This document shows positions 44,848 to 56,277 of a stretch of 64,000 nucleotides of DNA, in pieces. Each line of letters begins with the position of its first letter. Position 1 is the stretch's first letter. Under the pieces are notes generated by a model, which made no database searches, was not told the origin of the DNA, and was given only the letters and a program-made list of their open reading frames with translations. The stretch spans positions 27,291,120-27,355,119 of the forward strand of contig NC_053145.1 in NCBI RefSeq assembly GCF_016808335.1, written 5' to 3'. The DNA comes from Panicum virgatum (Eukaryota > Streptophyta > Magnoliopsida > Poales > Poaceae). The position numbers and the translations under genes were made by a program.

Positions 44848-44968
44848 GATGCATACCCAAAGAAGGTATGCCACATGCCCAAAAGGCATGTCAAAAAAAA
44901 AAGAGAGAGACAAAGATGCATACCCAAAGAAGGTATGCCACATGCCCACAAGGCATGTCAAAAAAAAG
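44848..44968. repeat. 67-bp tandem duplication in element E
   Basis: GATGCATACCCAAAGAAGGT starts at 44848 and again at 44915. The units hold GGTATGCCACATGCCC and GGCATGTC, then an A/G-rich run. One base differs in the shared part (AAAAGG against ACAAGG). Confidence 0.9.
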
Positions 44969-45498
44969 GGAAAGATAGTCCACATCCAAGGGAAATAAAG
45001 AAGAGAGATGGATCATGCAAAGGAGTTCATCCACCCTCTATCAAAAAAAAATTCATACACTTGCACATCTTGATCAGATTGTATGACTCGTTTCTGCTTG
45101 GATCTAGGCTTTGACTTAACAACATAACCAAAGCAGACATGCCTCTTTTACTCCTATCCTGAGCTCCACATAAGCCTGATTAGATGATAGGAGAAAAGAA
45201 GGCAATGACTTTGCCTTGGTAAGGAACTACACAAAAAAAGAGAGATTCGAGAATTTAATTTGAGGAGCAAGCCTATTCTTTCTTTTCAAAATTAAAAACC
45301 CAAGTTTCTGAGCAGAAAGAGCTAGGAACCTGAAATCTGCGTTGTTCCATTCTTCAATTACCCAAGAAAGCATGGTAGCCACTCAAAAAGTTTCACAAGA
45401 ATTGGAAGGAACTTGGAATAACTTGTATGTAGATTTTATCAAGGGAGATGCATCCACCTTAGTCCTTCAATCTTTACTCGAGGACAAGCAAAGGGCTA

Positions 45499-45510
45499 AG
45501 TGTGGGGTGT
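45499..45510 (+). other. Polypurine tract of element E
   Basis: AAGTGTGGGGTG directly precedes the TGTTGACGGC start of the 3' LTR, as in Athila elements. Confidence 0.75.
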
Positions 45511-46578
45511 TGTTGACGGCTGTTAAGTCCAAAATATATGCCGTCAACTCCTGCATAAAGACATGAAAATGAACATCAATAGTAGTGGTAGGAGTTGTTA
45601 CTAACGAATTCAACGAGTGTTGGTGAATTGTTGATTGTAGGGACACAAGTTGGGAATAACATGAAAACACGCAGAAGACACAACAGAGATACACAAAACA
45701 TTACAGCCTGCGTTACACATCCAAAAGAGGCCCATTTGACAGAGAAAACTGACGAACAAAGCTCCGACACCGACATACACAAGTTGGGGGCCCACCTGGC
45801 AGTGTCCAGAACAAAAGGCGGTGCGAGAGGTGATGCCCGGGGTTCGGCCGAACCACAAGGTCGGCCGAACCCTTTCTGGCGCCAACCGGCCTCATCTTTG
45901 GCGGGAAACTTGATCCTATCCACTCCAAGGCGGTGCACTATGTTTCCATATTTATTGGGGGCGAGAACCGACCTATTAGCACTATATAAGGGGCCTCCCT
46001 CGTCCCCTCTCACACACACCACCAAGAGACTTCTTGCTCCTTCACTTGAAGATGTAGTGCTCCAATGCTAAGGCGAGGCCCTGCCTAGGCTAGTGCTTAG
46101 AGTAGGGGAGAGTGAGGAGTAGTTCGGGGAAGCACCGGGCCTGTCGGCGATCTTCTCCGGCCTTGTACCTCTACGGATGCTGGCTTCCTCTGGTATGAGT
46201 AAGTTAGTACTTATGATTCTTGTATTGCATAGTACTTTTGCTTGAGTGAGATCAGTTCTCTTACTCGCGGGTTCATCGCTCTGTACTTATACAGAGTGCT
46301 TTAGTTTGCTACGGGGATCCAAACATAGTTAGACTGCGGTAGTAATCAGTAGCATAGATGTGGTGTCTGGGCTAAGGTTTACCTTTGTTTGCCTTATATC
46401 CCACAGTCTGTGAGCTAGGCCGCAGGTGGTGACAGCCCTGTCGGTCCTTCGTAGTCCTCCACATTCGGATATAGCGTAGAGCTGTTGGCCGGAGTCTCCT
46501 GACCATTTCAGGGGTAAGCTGGTGCCCGAAGCGAGTATTCTGCCCAAGCGATTGACCTTGAACTCATCTTTAGTGCTA
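45511..46578 (+). repeat. 3' LTR of element E, split by F
   Basis: Matches 26125 onward until TTTAGTGCTA (46578). The 5' copy continues there with CCATAGGAATCC, but here element F starts. The last 175 bp or so of this LTR should lie beyond the window. The TATA box is at 45983-45990. Confidence 0.92.
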
Positions 46579-47421
46579 TCTATTGATGCAAAATCAACAC
46601 TCTGGAATCTGAAGGCACTGTTCGCCAAGTTTCAGAGTACAAACCAAGCGTGCCAGTCAATCTAACCTGTTGATTGACAAGGAAACAGGGTAAACATTAA
46701 ATTCGAGGGCGTATCGGCTGGATTTCCGAATAGCCCTCACGTAGCGTATCGGCAAGGAGCCGCCGATACAGAAAAGACAGATCGAACGAGATAAACAAGT
46801 ATTAAAAGCGATCTGTGGGAAATCAGCAAGAAGCTGCCGATATCGGTATGCAACTAGATGGCTGGATCTAAAGCCGACACATGCCAGATAACAATGCACA
46901 AACCCACGAATGTATGGATCTGAGCAAAACTAAGCTTGCAACTGATCTAATCAGCTTTTCATGATATAACGCTACAACAAAGGAACAGATAGCCGATTAA
47001 ACAGATTGCTAAGCCAGTTAAATTGTGAATAAATCTAGACGAGAAAATAGCGATGCGCCAAAGATCAAAGCCTAGATCAATTCGATAAATGTTGAATAGA
47101 TCTGAACAAAGCCATAGCGATGTGCCCGGAAGCTAAAGCTCAGATTTATTCGGTGAACGAAACCTTACCAGTAGATCAAGTCGCTCGAATGTAAGACATC
47201 CTTGATCAACTCGAAAGAACTCGTAGAAGAAGAAAATAGCGAAGCCGCCGACAAAAAAGTAAATTGCAAGGAAATAGTAGGGTTTGTTGATTGGTCGTGT
47301 AACAAAACTTTTTATAATGGACGGAGGTACATATTTATAGCCTAGTCAACCTAGCCGGTTACGACACACCAAACTTGCTAAAAAAAATATCTAAACAAAA
47401 GGAAATACTAAGATACATGGA

Positions 47422-48255
47422 TAGCCCTGCTAATGGGTTGGAACCCGCACCATACCCAACTCCACCCAAAATTAACATATTTAGATACCCAACCCCACCC
47501 AACCCAATTAGTTAATTTCTCAACTCTAACCAACCCGCCCCATTATAAGCGGGTAACCCATAAAAACCCATGGGTTCTACTATGTAGAGTAATTTAGTGG
47601 TTCTACACTTAATATGGGGACCACATATATGTCTAGCCACACTACTTTGCACAGAGTATCTGTCAGTCATATTGACTCATCTCTAAAAATTTCAGTCAAT
47701 TTCGATAAAATTTTATAGTGTGAACGCGAGATTTTAATTTTAGGGTCCGGCTCTTAATGTGGAGCCCACGTATAGTTCTAGCCACGCTGCTTTGCACAGA
47801 GTAGCTGCTAGTCGTACTGAGTCATCTCTAACAAATTTCAGTCAATTTCGATAAAATTTTATAGTGTGAACGCGAGGTTTTAATTCTAGGGTCCGGCTCT
47901 TTATGTGGGGCCCACAGGTAGTTCTAGCCACACTTTTTTGCACAAAATAGCTGCCAGTCGTACTGAGTCATCTCCAACAAAATTCAGTCAATTTCGATAA
48001 AATTTTCTGATATAAACACGTGGTTTTAATTTCAGAGTCCAGCTCTCACGTGGGACCCACATTTATATATAGTTATACTATTTTGTAAAAAGTATCCATT
48101 TCAACCCACCCCAACCCGCCTCAACCCGCATTTATATAGAAACCGCCCCGACCCACCCCATTAACTAATACAACCCATTTTAACTCATTCAAACACACTC
48201 CATTTCAAAACCCACCCCATAAAACCCATTTCAACCCAACCCATTAGCAGGCCTA
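47422..48255. mobile_element. Non-autonomous hAT-type DNA transposon (834 bp)
   Basis: Terminal inverted repeats TAGCCCTGCTAATGGGTTGG and, from the other end, TAGGCCTGCTAATGGGTTGG differ at one of 20 positions. They are flanked by a perfect 8-bp duplication TACATGGA at 47414-47421 and 48256-48263. An 8-bp duplication and short repeats beginning TAG fit the hAT superfamily. No transposase frame is present. Subterminal regions hold many AACCCA/TGGGTT repeats, as hAT ends often do for transposase binding. The centre is a tandem array. Confidence 0.9.
47600..48090. repeat. About 145-bp tandem array inside the hAT element, three-plus copies
   Basis: The block AGCCACACT..TTTGCACA..CAGTCAATTTCGATAAAATTTT..AGGGTCCGGCTCT repeats three times with a partial fourth. 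The unit GTCAATTTCGATAAAATTTT recurs near 47695, 47838 and 47986. Confidence 0.88.
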
Positions 48256-48769
48256 TACATGGACTCTAATTTCCTTTTTTAGAGTCCTTCTCGATTAAGC
48301 TTCCTTCCGATCCATCCGCTAACAGGTAAATTTGCATGTAAAATCAGCTTGGACCTTCTCCCGTGCGGCAACATGCTTTCTTTATTAAATTACCTTGCCA
48401 TGCACGTGCTGCTCCTGGCCTTCTTGTATGCGAAGCTTTCTTTGCCATGACTTGCCTCCATAATCAATAATAAAATAATCCGGCCAGGTGCCAACCATAT
48501 TTGATTAAGGAATACTCTTCACGTGATATAACCACACATGTGCATGCAAGTCTTATTAGCTTCTTGCCGTTACATATGAACCTCACATACTTGCATGTAA
48601 GCTTCTGCTAGCTTCTTGCTTCCCTTGCCTTCACATATGAAATTCCAACAAGCAAGCTCCCGGCTTCATCGATAACAACCTTTGACTACCGGTTTTCATA
48701 CTGACACGAATAGCCGATTGCTTCATAATTCAGATTACATTGGAATTACCAAAATCTAGTGTCAACACA

Positions 48770-48784
48770 GGCCCCCCAGTTTCG
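48770..48784 (-). other. Polypurine tract of element F
   Basis: On the minus strand CGAAACTGGGGGGCC lies directly ahead of the TGTGTTGACAC start of the 3' LTR. Confidence 0.85.
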
Positions 48785-51700
48785 GGGTATGAAGGGTTCA
48801 TGCTTCGAAATTCTGTAAATCCAATGCCTCAATTTGCTCAATCACTTTATGGACAAGAGACCTCGGCTTTTCTGATGTTATTCTTCCATAGCCGAGGTCT
48901 TCCTTCAATTTTCTTTATCATAAATTTTCAAAGCCAATGTGAAGAATCAAGTCAACCATACTCGTCCTGCTAAATAACTTGGGTCTTTGAAAGATTTTTA
49001 AAATCAAAATAAAACTTTGCTCCTCAAATGATTCTCTCAGATCGCTCAATGTGTACAATTCCTCACCAAGGCATTGGATCGCCTCTTTCCTCCCTATTTC
49101 TCATAGGGCTTTTTGGTGGAGCTCAGGACAGGGAATGAAAAGAAGCATACATGTTTCGCATATATTGCAAAGTCAAAAAACCGGACCCAATAGAGAAAAC
49201 AGGTCATACAATCAGATCAAGATGTGCATGTGTGTGGAATTTTTCTGGATGGAACTCGCACCCCTTTCCACATGACTCTATCTTTTATTTGGGATATGAG
49301 CTATCTTTCTTTTCCTTTTTTTCTTTTGTTTTTAATACTTCTAGGCACTGATCATTTTTTTTTTGCATACCCCCATATCTTTTTGCAAGATGAATATCAG
49401 AGTCATGTTAAAGGGATGAAGCATTTATTGGTGAACGGGAGGCATGTTTTTTTTTGCGTAACTTCCATTATAGAAGTCAGCATATGAGCGGCCAGGTAGG
49501 TGAATCTAGATAAAATAACAATGATGGAAATCAAGATCTAGAATACCTAGCAATGGAAACATATGTGGAGTGTACTTGATCTTAAAAGCATGAAACGAAT
49601 CTCACAAGGGTCACAAACAATTTGACAATACTCAATGCGACCACAAGTAGCATATGTAAAAGTTCTTCAAAGATATATCAACATATGACTCTGGTAGGAA
49701 TTTCATGTCATTGAGGAGCTAAGATATTTGCATTTTTCACAAGATAAAATTCCCCAAGTATTTTTGCAGTAAGAAGTAAGGTTTCTTTGATCATACCAGC
49801 ATCGGCAGTAGGGCAGCAGCATGGTAGTCTTGTGATCATCAATCTTCGCAATCTTGATTATGAACAGCACGATGGTCGCTCAGCTAGGTGCCAGGTGCTG
49901 GTTAGGTAATCCCATCGGCTTCTTGTATTCCCTCAGACCGGTTCCTCTTCTGCATATGTGATATTCCTCCTCCTATGCAGCATATATAGCCTGGATGTCG
50001 GCCACGTACGCACCTCCGGGCTTCATCGCGTGTATTATTCTGCTATCCTGCACGATCGTCTCCATTAAAGAATGAGATAGCCTGAACTGTAACTAGAGTA
50101 TCGGCATTGGCTCAGAAACAATCATGTCAGACTACCTGTTATTTCAGCCGCTGTCTCTTTGCCGATCATCAATGGTGAAAAAACTCTGGACCCATGGATT
50201 AGGAAGCCATTAGCGATCCTCCAACTGCTGTAGTTCCTGCCATCGATATAATATTCTATCGGCTGCCGGCTCTTCGCAGCAACGAGGACTCCATATAGCT
50301 GATATCTTCTTAAATGCCGGCTAATGAGTCCATCGGCTATCTAAAATATTCCATCTCAAGTTATGAATCGCCGGGCCGATAATACTCAAGTTATGCATAT
50401 ATAACAACTGTGATCTTCATTTACCATTAAAGAGTCAATTTATCCCATTGACAACCATGCGAGCTAACGATAGAACGGCCACTTGATCTTTCATGTTCGC
50501 TGAAACCATCGGCTTCACTAGTAGCCCTGCTGGCCTTTAATGATAATGCCAGCACCAATCAGTTGATACCCTCAGACTCAAACAGATTAGTTCCTAGCCG
50601 ATTGAAACATCTGATCAGCTTTCAATATTGTAATAGTGCTCTGCTGGGGTAGACTCGGTAACCAATTCATCAGCATTGTAATCCAGCCAATACGTGGTTT
50701 GTTCAATCATCAATGCCGATGCAATCAGAGCCACCGATGCATTTGACACCAACTAGGCCATCGATAATAGGCTGTGTCACACCTGCCGCTTGTGCCGTCG
50801 ACATCCTACTTTTGGCAGCTCCATCTTATGATCTAATCTGATATCCTAGCGGCCGCATCATCTTCATCGGCGGTGCGCCGATTGCTTGAAGCATCACAGC
50901 ATCATCATGTCTAATTTGGGCTTGCGGAAATGCATGCACGTACATGTGCAAGACGCATGCCCACACTCTTGCCGCTGCTAGCTTGCTTCTTCCTTCCTTT
51001 TGTCATCAGCCCTGATGATGTCAGCGACTCTATCATCATGTTCATATTTGGTGAACTAACTTCAGCAATTTGATGACAACTCTATAGCCGATGGTCAATC
51101 CCCAACATTCCTTCATTACCAGAGCTGCTGCAGTCACAACACTCCAACAACATGTAATCATCGAGTGACGACCCGTTGAAAACACAGTACCGAACGATTC
51201 GACAATTCTTGCAGGAGGGAATAGACTAGTTGTTTACCCATCACAGTGAGATTGCCCAATGTAAAAATACCACCCGAATTAATTAATCCCACCTTTAAAA
51301 GTGTAGCCGATAGAGCCATCTGAGATGTACCAATGGAGCAATTTCCAACAGGCAACTGACTTCTCATATTTAACACCATGCTCCTTTTCCACTAACTCTA
51401 TCAGCTATGACTCCATCGGCTGAAGACAATAATACCATCGGCTGAGCAAAAGTAATTCCATTGACCCAAAAGTCCCAACCATTTACTGACCATCCACATT
51501 GCTCGATCAGCAGACGTGGCAACTCTGTAATAACTACCTGATGGTTGGATCTTACTCAGTCTCTTTCGCCTCCATCAGTCACAAAGCCAGAGTACACGAC
51601 CATGTGGCTTCAACGGTTGGTCTTATTGGCTGCAAATCGTAGTTAAGAAAACTGGACCGGAACAGCCACTGATTGATGACATTGAAGTCTAACACGATGA

Positions 51701-52942
51701 AATCCAAATCAGGGAAGTCAACTTTAATGATGATGGAAATTTCCATAGCCGATAGACTAATAAAATCCTTTTGTAGCTGATAGTCATCTCTATTTTCGCA
51801 TATCGGCTGTATTGTCATCAGCAAGCCCATCGGCTCATGATGAATATATACACACGTTTGCTTCGATATGAACACCACCTTCCAGCTCATCCTCTGATTA
51901 CGGTTTCCCATTAAATAACATAGAGCCGATAGAAATATTACATCGGCTTTCATTGTCAGTGTTCATGGATTCTGATTGTAGCTTTAAAGTCAACCAGGCA
52001 CTCCATGGTTTCTCAATATTTCGACGATCTTGAGCATGAACAAAATAGATGGCGATGTGCCGATGTTGAGTTCGACGCGCCAGCCGACGTGGAGCCGAAA
52101 TGAGTATGACAACCTTCTTGATCTGATGTGTTCTAGCTGATGGAAATTTTTCTTGGAGTGTCAAATAAAATAACTCCATCAGCCTGACCATTGGACTGTG
52201 CATCATCGGTTACACCACCATGGTAAGACCATCAGCAGTTAGCCGACACTATCCACCACATCATCCAAATTGAAATCTCGTAAGCTGCTGGTGGCTTCCA
52301 TTTACTAGCAGCCAATGAATATGCTCCGACACTTGATAATCAAGTATTGGCTATTTGTTTGGTCGATAACCCTTTGATTTTTTTTTTGAATAGCCGATAG
52401 ACAGGTAGCAGCATCTAAGTTGGATCAAATGGTAAATCTTCTCATGCTTGATTTTTGGCTATCAGCTCTATCGGCTGTTCCTGGTCCTTTATGAGTTGTA
52501 TCTTCCCATCAGCTGTCTTGTAAATTGATAAATACATCGGCTCATGCCCACTTTTGCTTATTAGCTGATGATCAAACGAGACGGCCGATGGATTAACTTT
52601 CTGGCTGCTCTCTTATCCATTGATTAATTCTCTGTTTTCTTGACAGCCTGTTATTTTTTAGTCAATAAATCCCAACGCCATAGTATATTCACCTATATCG
52701 GCCCCAAGCATTCAGCTAATCAGGACGTGGTCACCAGCCGATATCTTTCAATATCGGTTCTATAGATAATAAGCTGATACGATATAGGATGCACTCCGTA
52801 TGGCTGCTGGCCAGATAAATCCCTTTTTTATTCCTAATAAAATCGGCACTTTGTGTCCAGCCCTGCATAACTCCGTCGGCCTTTCACGCCAATAACTGAA
52901 GCGGTTGTAGTCGATTTGATTAAACAGACGAATTTGCATTCA
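48785..52942. other. Element F internal region without coding
   Basis: No frame longer than about 125 codons and none with a recognisable domain. From 49800 onward the region is densely populated by GCCGAT/ATCGGC motifs on both strands. CpG-deaminated forms (ATCAGC/GCTGAT) are also frequent. Confidence 0.7.
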
Positions 52943-53927
52943 TCAAGAAATAAACGACGTAATCTGGCACCAAATCCATCTGAGTAACATGTAACCGATC
53001 ATCTGCTCTTTTCCCCATCGGTCATTCTTATGTGTGAGAACAATTAACTTGGACCAGATGGTCTCCATTTTAAAATTACGTAAGCAGCTTTTGTCCTCCT
53101 GGATCCCATAGAAAATAAACTCCAAATGGCCGATCTTTCGGGGCAATATTTTTGAGTTTTTGATCACCTGGCTCCCCTGGAAAATAATATCCAAGCAGCC
53201 GAGACTCCTTGGCAATACGTATTTCTGGCCATTGACTTCAACTACGTATCCTGGAATAGGTTGCACGCTAATCTCCATCTTGATAGCCGATTGTGTCTTG
53301 TCGGCTGTACTGTTCTCGAATCCATACTTCTCAGATTCCTTTCCGATGCATGGGCATAAGATCGAGTCGATCTTAACCTTGTCATTATCATCGGCTGGAA
53401 TTTCTTCTGATTCAACGTCTTCTCGCCCAATAGCCAATTGGCCCAGCTGATCCGTTGCCAACTGTGGTTGATAAGTTGCTTGTTGTTGAACCAATCCTTG
53501 CGACTCCCAATTCCTTGGTTGCTGCAGTTGAGCCGATAGCTGAGAAAACTGATGCCCCCCGGGCCAAGACTGCTGAGCTATTGGTCGAGATTGTACAGCC
53601 ACCCACTGTTGATCCATAGCTTGTGGCTGATAAATTTCAGGCGAACGCATTTGATATGCCACTGACTCATGAACCAATGTTTGTGGCTGATATGCCATCG
53701 GCTGTAAAGCTGATACTTGTAGCCGATGGCTATCCAATTGATGTGAATAGTAATTAGACGAATACTGTGGTTGTAAAATCATCGGCTGAGGAGCCGATGT
53801 TTGTTCATAATACTAGACCCTCGCCTGTGATCCGGTCCAAGCTGCTGCATTAGCCGAGTGTTCCGGCTGTTGATAGCACAATCCCATGTGGACTTGCTGA
53901 CAAGCCAACGGCTGCGGAGCCGATGCA
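49915..53927. repeat. Dispersed GCCGAT/ATCGGC motif field in element F
   Basis: I count 37 exact copies of the hexamer on either strand between 49861 and 53940, against about two expected. Most extend to AGCCGAT or ATCGGCT. Spacing is irregular, so this is not a tandem repeat. The motif continues into both LTR copies. Confidence 0.85.
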
Positions 53928-54070
53928 TAATATTGATAACCGCCTCTAACCACACTGTGCAATGTATTAATCGCCGTGTCCGCCAGGCAATTAGACCAGT
54001 TGATCATTGCTTGTTTCAGAGCTTGTTCAATCATCTCTTGTAACTTAGTTGCATCCATTGGAAAATCCAT
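52943..54070 (-). pseudogene. Element F gag-like Gln/Tyr/Pro-rich frame
   Basis: One minus-strand frame runs from ATG 54070 to 52943, about 375 codons, broken by a TAG at 53815-53813. The N-terminus (MDFPMDATKLQEMIEQALKQ) is followed by a long Gln/Tyr/Pro-rich stretch. Near the C-terminus there is a more ordered segment with GYVVEVNGQKYVLPRSLG and two similar LDIIF/LEFIF strands. It occupies the gag position after the primer-binding site, but I recognise no family. It may be a diverged packaging protein or a relic. The C-terminal part looks like two tandem copies of one short motif (GCLDIIFQGSQ and GHLEFIFYGIQ). Confidence 0.5.
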
Positions 54071-54090
54071 GATGATAATTCAACTATCGG

Positions 54091-54108
54091 GTCCCACCGG
54101 GTGAGCCA
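54091..54108 (-). other. Primer-binding site of element F
   Basis: On the minus strand TGGCTCACCCGGTGGGAC lies about five bases inside the LTR. It resembles K's site (TGGCACGCTCGGTGGGAC). Confidence 0.7.
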
Positions 54109-54113
54109 AAAGA

Positions 54114-54594
54114 TGTGTTGACGCAAAATCAACACACTAGAATCTGAAGGCACTGTTCGCCAAGCTTCAGAGTACAAACCAAGCGTGCCAGTCAATCTGA
54201 CCTGTTGATTGACAAGGAAACAGGGTAAACGTTAAATTCGAGGGCGTATCGGCTGGATTTCCGAATAGCCCTCACGTAGCGTATCGGCAAGGAGCTGCCG
54301 ATATAGAAAAGGCAGATCGAACGAGATAAACAAGTATTAAAAGCGATATGCGGAAAATCGGCAAGAAGCTGCCAATATCGGTATGCAACTAGACGGTTGG
54401 ATCTAAAGCCGACACGTGCCAGATAACAATGCACAAACCCACGAATGTATGGATCTAAGCAAAGCTAAGCTTGCAACTGATCTAATCAGCTTTTTAAGAT
54501 TTAACGCTAAAACAATGGAACTGATAGCCGATTAAACAGATTGCTAAGCTGGTTAAATTGTGAATAAATCTAGACGAGAAAACAGCGATGCACT
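54114..54594 (-). repeat. 5' LTR of element F, inner 480 bp, split by G
   Basis: Collinear with 46579-47060. The match stops at AGCGATGC, where element G begins. GCACT at 54590-54594 is the expected target duplication of G. Confidence 0.9.
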
Positions 54595-56277
54595 TGTTGG
54601 CGTTTCTTATGCCCCAATAGAATATTAATTCCGCAAGCGCACAGAATTACCGCTGTAGCACTTCACCATGGAGTATTCCAGGATATCGTATTTTTCCTCA
54701 GGGAAGCACTATGGTAAAGAGTATCGTAAATCGAATGATAACTGTACTAGTTTGATCAACCGCCTAATTTAGATGGGGGTAAGCCAGATACAAGGATAAG
54801 ATAAATGGCCAGTCTATGACGAGTGACACACAGAGACTCATTTCCTTAGAGAGGTAGCAATTGGGAGGACAACGAGCGAGATAAGACACCTGATACACTT
54901 CTGAACTATTGAGCTAGCCTCTTTAGATCAGACTAACTATCTAACTAATCCTCGAGAAAGAAGAGCTTACTTCGGCGGCCTCAGGGAAGGACTCAGAATG
55001 GGATGAGAAGGGAGTCCAACAGCAGTAAGCACTACTGCTATGAAAACACCCGAACGTGGTAAACTACAAGGGACGGACAGGGCTCTCACCACCTGCCGCC
55101 TACCACAACGGTACCGTGGGGTGGAACACACTTTCTAGCAAACACTAAGCTCAGACACCACGTCTGCACTCGGTGTTAGGATTTCTCTTGAGGCCTTCGA
55201 GAGAAATCCCCCTCAACCTAGAGCACTAACTTGAGATACTCTAGTCCGGGCGAGAAAACCCGTAAGATAAATTCCCGAATATCAGAGAGATAACTTAGCT
55301 TAAGCTAAAGGCTAAAACTTCCGCGCTCGAGTTGAACACTCAGACTCGAGAAGATAAAAGAAAGCGGAGAGTAAAGCTGACTCAGAAAAGTAGAGAAGAT
55401 AACTTATATTGATAACTTCGAAAGGAAGATACAAGAGCTTTACCAGACTTCCGAGGACTCCGGAATCCCGAGCAAGCTCGACTCGACTCTAACTTCCAAA
55501 CTACTAATCCTACTCTAGAAAGTGAAGAGAGAAATGAGCTCCAAGGTGTGTGTTACAAGTGAGGGATGAGTGCTCTATTTATAGCCCTTCCAAGGTCGGT
55601 TATGAGCAGGTGAAGCACGTGGCGTCGGTTGGAGGCGGTTGTGACAGTTGTGCTTAACCTTCACGCGAAGCCAGAGCCTGAGTGGCTGCAGAGTGGGGCC
55701 AGTCGGCCTCTCCTAGGTCGGCTGACCTAGGATTTTGGCCATCTGGCCACCGCCTTTGCGTGGACGTCCCTGATTGCCTCCTGGAGTCGGTGTAGCTTGC
55801 ATTGCTCGAAAGCAGACAAGTCCAGGCCAGCCGGCCTCCCTCTGGCTCCTCTCGGCCCTCTGTTGCACTGACGCTGCTAGTGGACATTTGTGATCTTCCA
55901 AGGAGGTGGATTGCTGACTTGGACAGGTCTTTGCGGTGAATGGTGGGGCCTTTGATCCTTTTGCAAGCCTTTCGGTCCATTCGATCAAACCGACGTCCAA
56001 TCCTTGGCTCAGATACACTTGAGTCCATGACAATGCCCCTGGATCAAAGACGTGGCAGGGTTTGTAGGGGTGCCAGGCCGGCCGGCCTAGGATAAGCCGG
56101 TCAGCCTGGGTTTTGGCCCAAATTCGTCCCTTTTTGTCATGTATTCTCCTGAAATCAGAACTCATCCAAAACTCGTGGAACTTATTAGAATTAAACAAAA
56201 TATGAATGGAACATAGTGTAAGGCTCATTTATTCCTGAGAAGTTGACGGCCAGAATGTGAAATAATGGCCGTCAACA
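54595..56277 (-). repeat. 3' LTR of element G (1683 bp)
   Basis: On the minus strand it starts TGTTGACGGCC and ends GCCAACA. A TATAAATA box lies at 55574-55583. The first 36 bases form an 11-bp perfect hairpin (56242-56252 with 56266-56276). It is the only copy in the window. Confidence 0.82.

Larger units (their letters stand above)
41826..45498 (+). other. Element E internal region, right part, non-coding
   Basis: About 3.7 kb with no retroelement domain in any frame. It has A-rich and purine-rich tracts (42330-42435, 43370-43430), an AT-rich block and a 67-bp tandem duplication. Only the last 150 bp resemble an Athila 3' end. Confidence 0.65.
26125..46578 (+). mobile_element. Element E: non-coding Athila-like large derivative (LARD type), right LTR split
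   Basis: A 1243-bp LTR (26125-27367), a TGGTGCCATTGCCGGGGA primer-binding site, about 4.6 kb of internal DNA (27368-28309 and 41826-45510), a TAAGTGTGGGG tract and a second LTR (45511-46578, split) form one plus-strand element. The primer-binding site resembles the TGGCGCCGTTGCCGGGGA site usual for Athila elements. The last internal segment, including GAGGACAAGCAAAG, resembles Athila 3' ends. No gag or pol domain is present in the internal DNA. It holds the complete element K and is itself split by F in the 3' LTR. Confidence 0.85.
46579..48769 (-). repeat. 3' LTR of element F (2191 bp, including an 834-bp hAT insertion)
   Basis: It matches 54114-54594 from its inner end over about 480 bp, up to the point where G splits the other copy. 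A CTATAAATA box lies at 47332-47340 (minus). Without the hAT element and its extra target copy the LTR is about 1349 bp. Confidence 0.9.
46579..54594 (-). mobile_element. Element F: GCCGAT-rich non-autonomous LTR element, 5' LTR split
   Basis: On the minus strand it has a 5' LTR fragment (54594-54114), a primer-binding site (54108-54091), one gag-like frame (54070-52943), about 4.2 kb without coding, a polypurine tract (48784-48770) and a 3' LTR (48769-46579). LTR ends are TGTGTTGAC and GTCAACACA. TGCTA at 46574-46578 is the expected target duplication. No pol domain is seen. Its primer-binding site and its dense GCCGAT/ATCGGC motif content link it to element K, which may have supplied its proteins. 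Confidence 0.85.

Noticed and set aside
41826..45498. Small open frames in E's internal region (for example 42441-42956)
   Set aside because: No domain, biased composition, no conservation to compare. Expected by chance in 3.7 kb.
47430..48240. AACCC-rich stretches as interstitial telomere repeats
   Set aside because: The unit is not the plant telomere heptamer in tandem. The stretches lie inside the hAT ends and mirror each other.
51158..52206. Minus-strand frames in F (51158-51379, 51579-51953, 51898-52206)
   Set aside because: Short, in different frames and rich in the GCCGAT motif; no recognisable protein.
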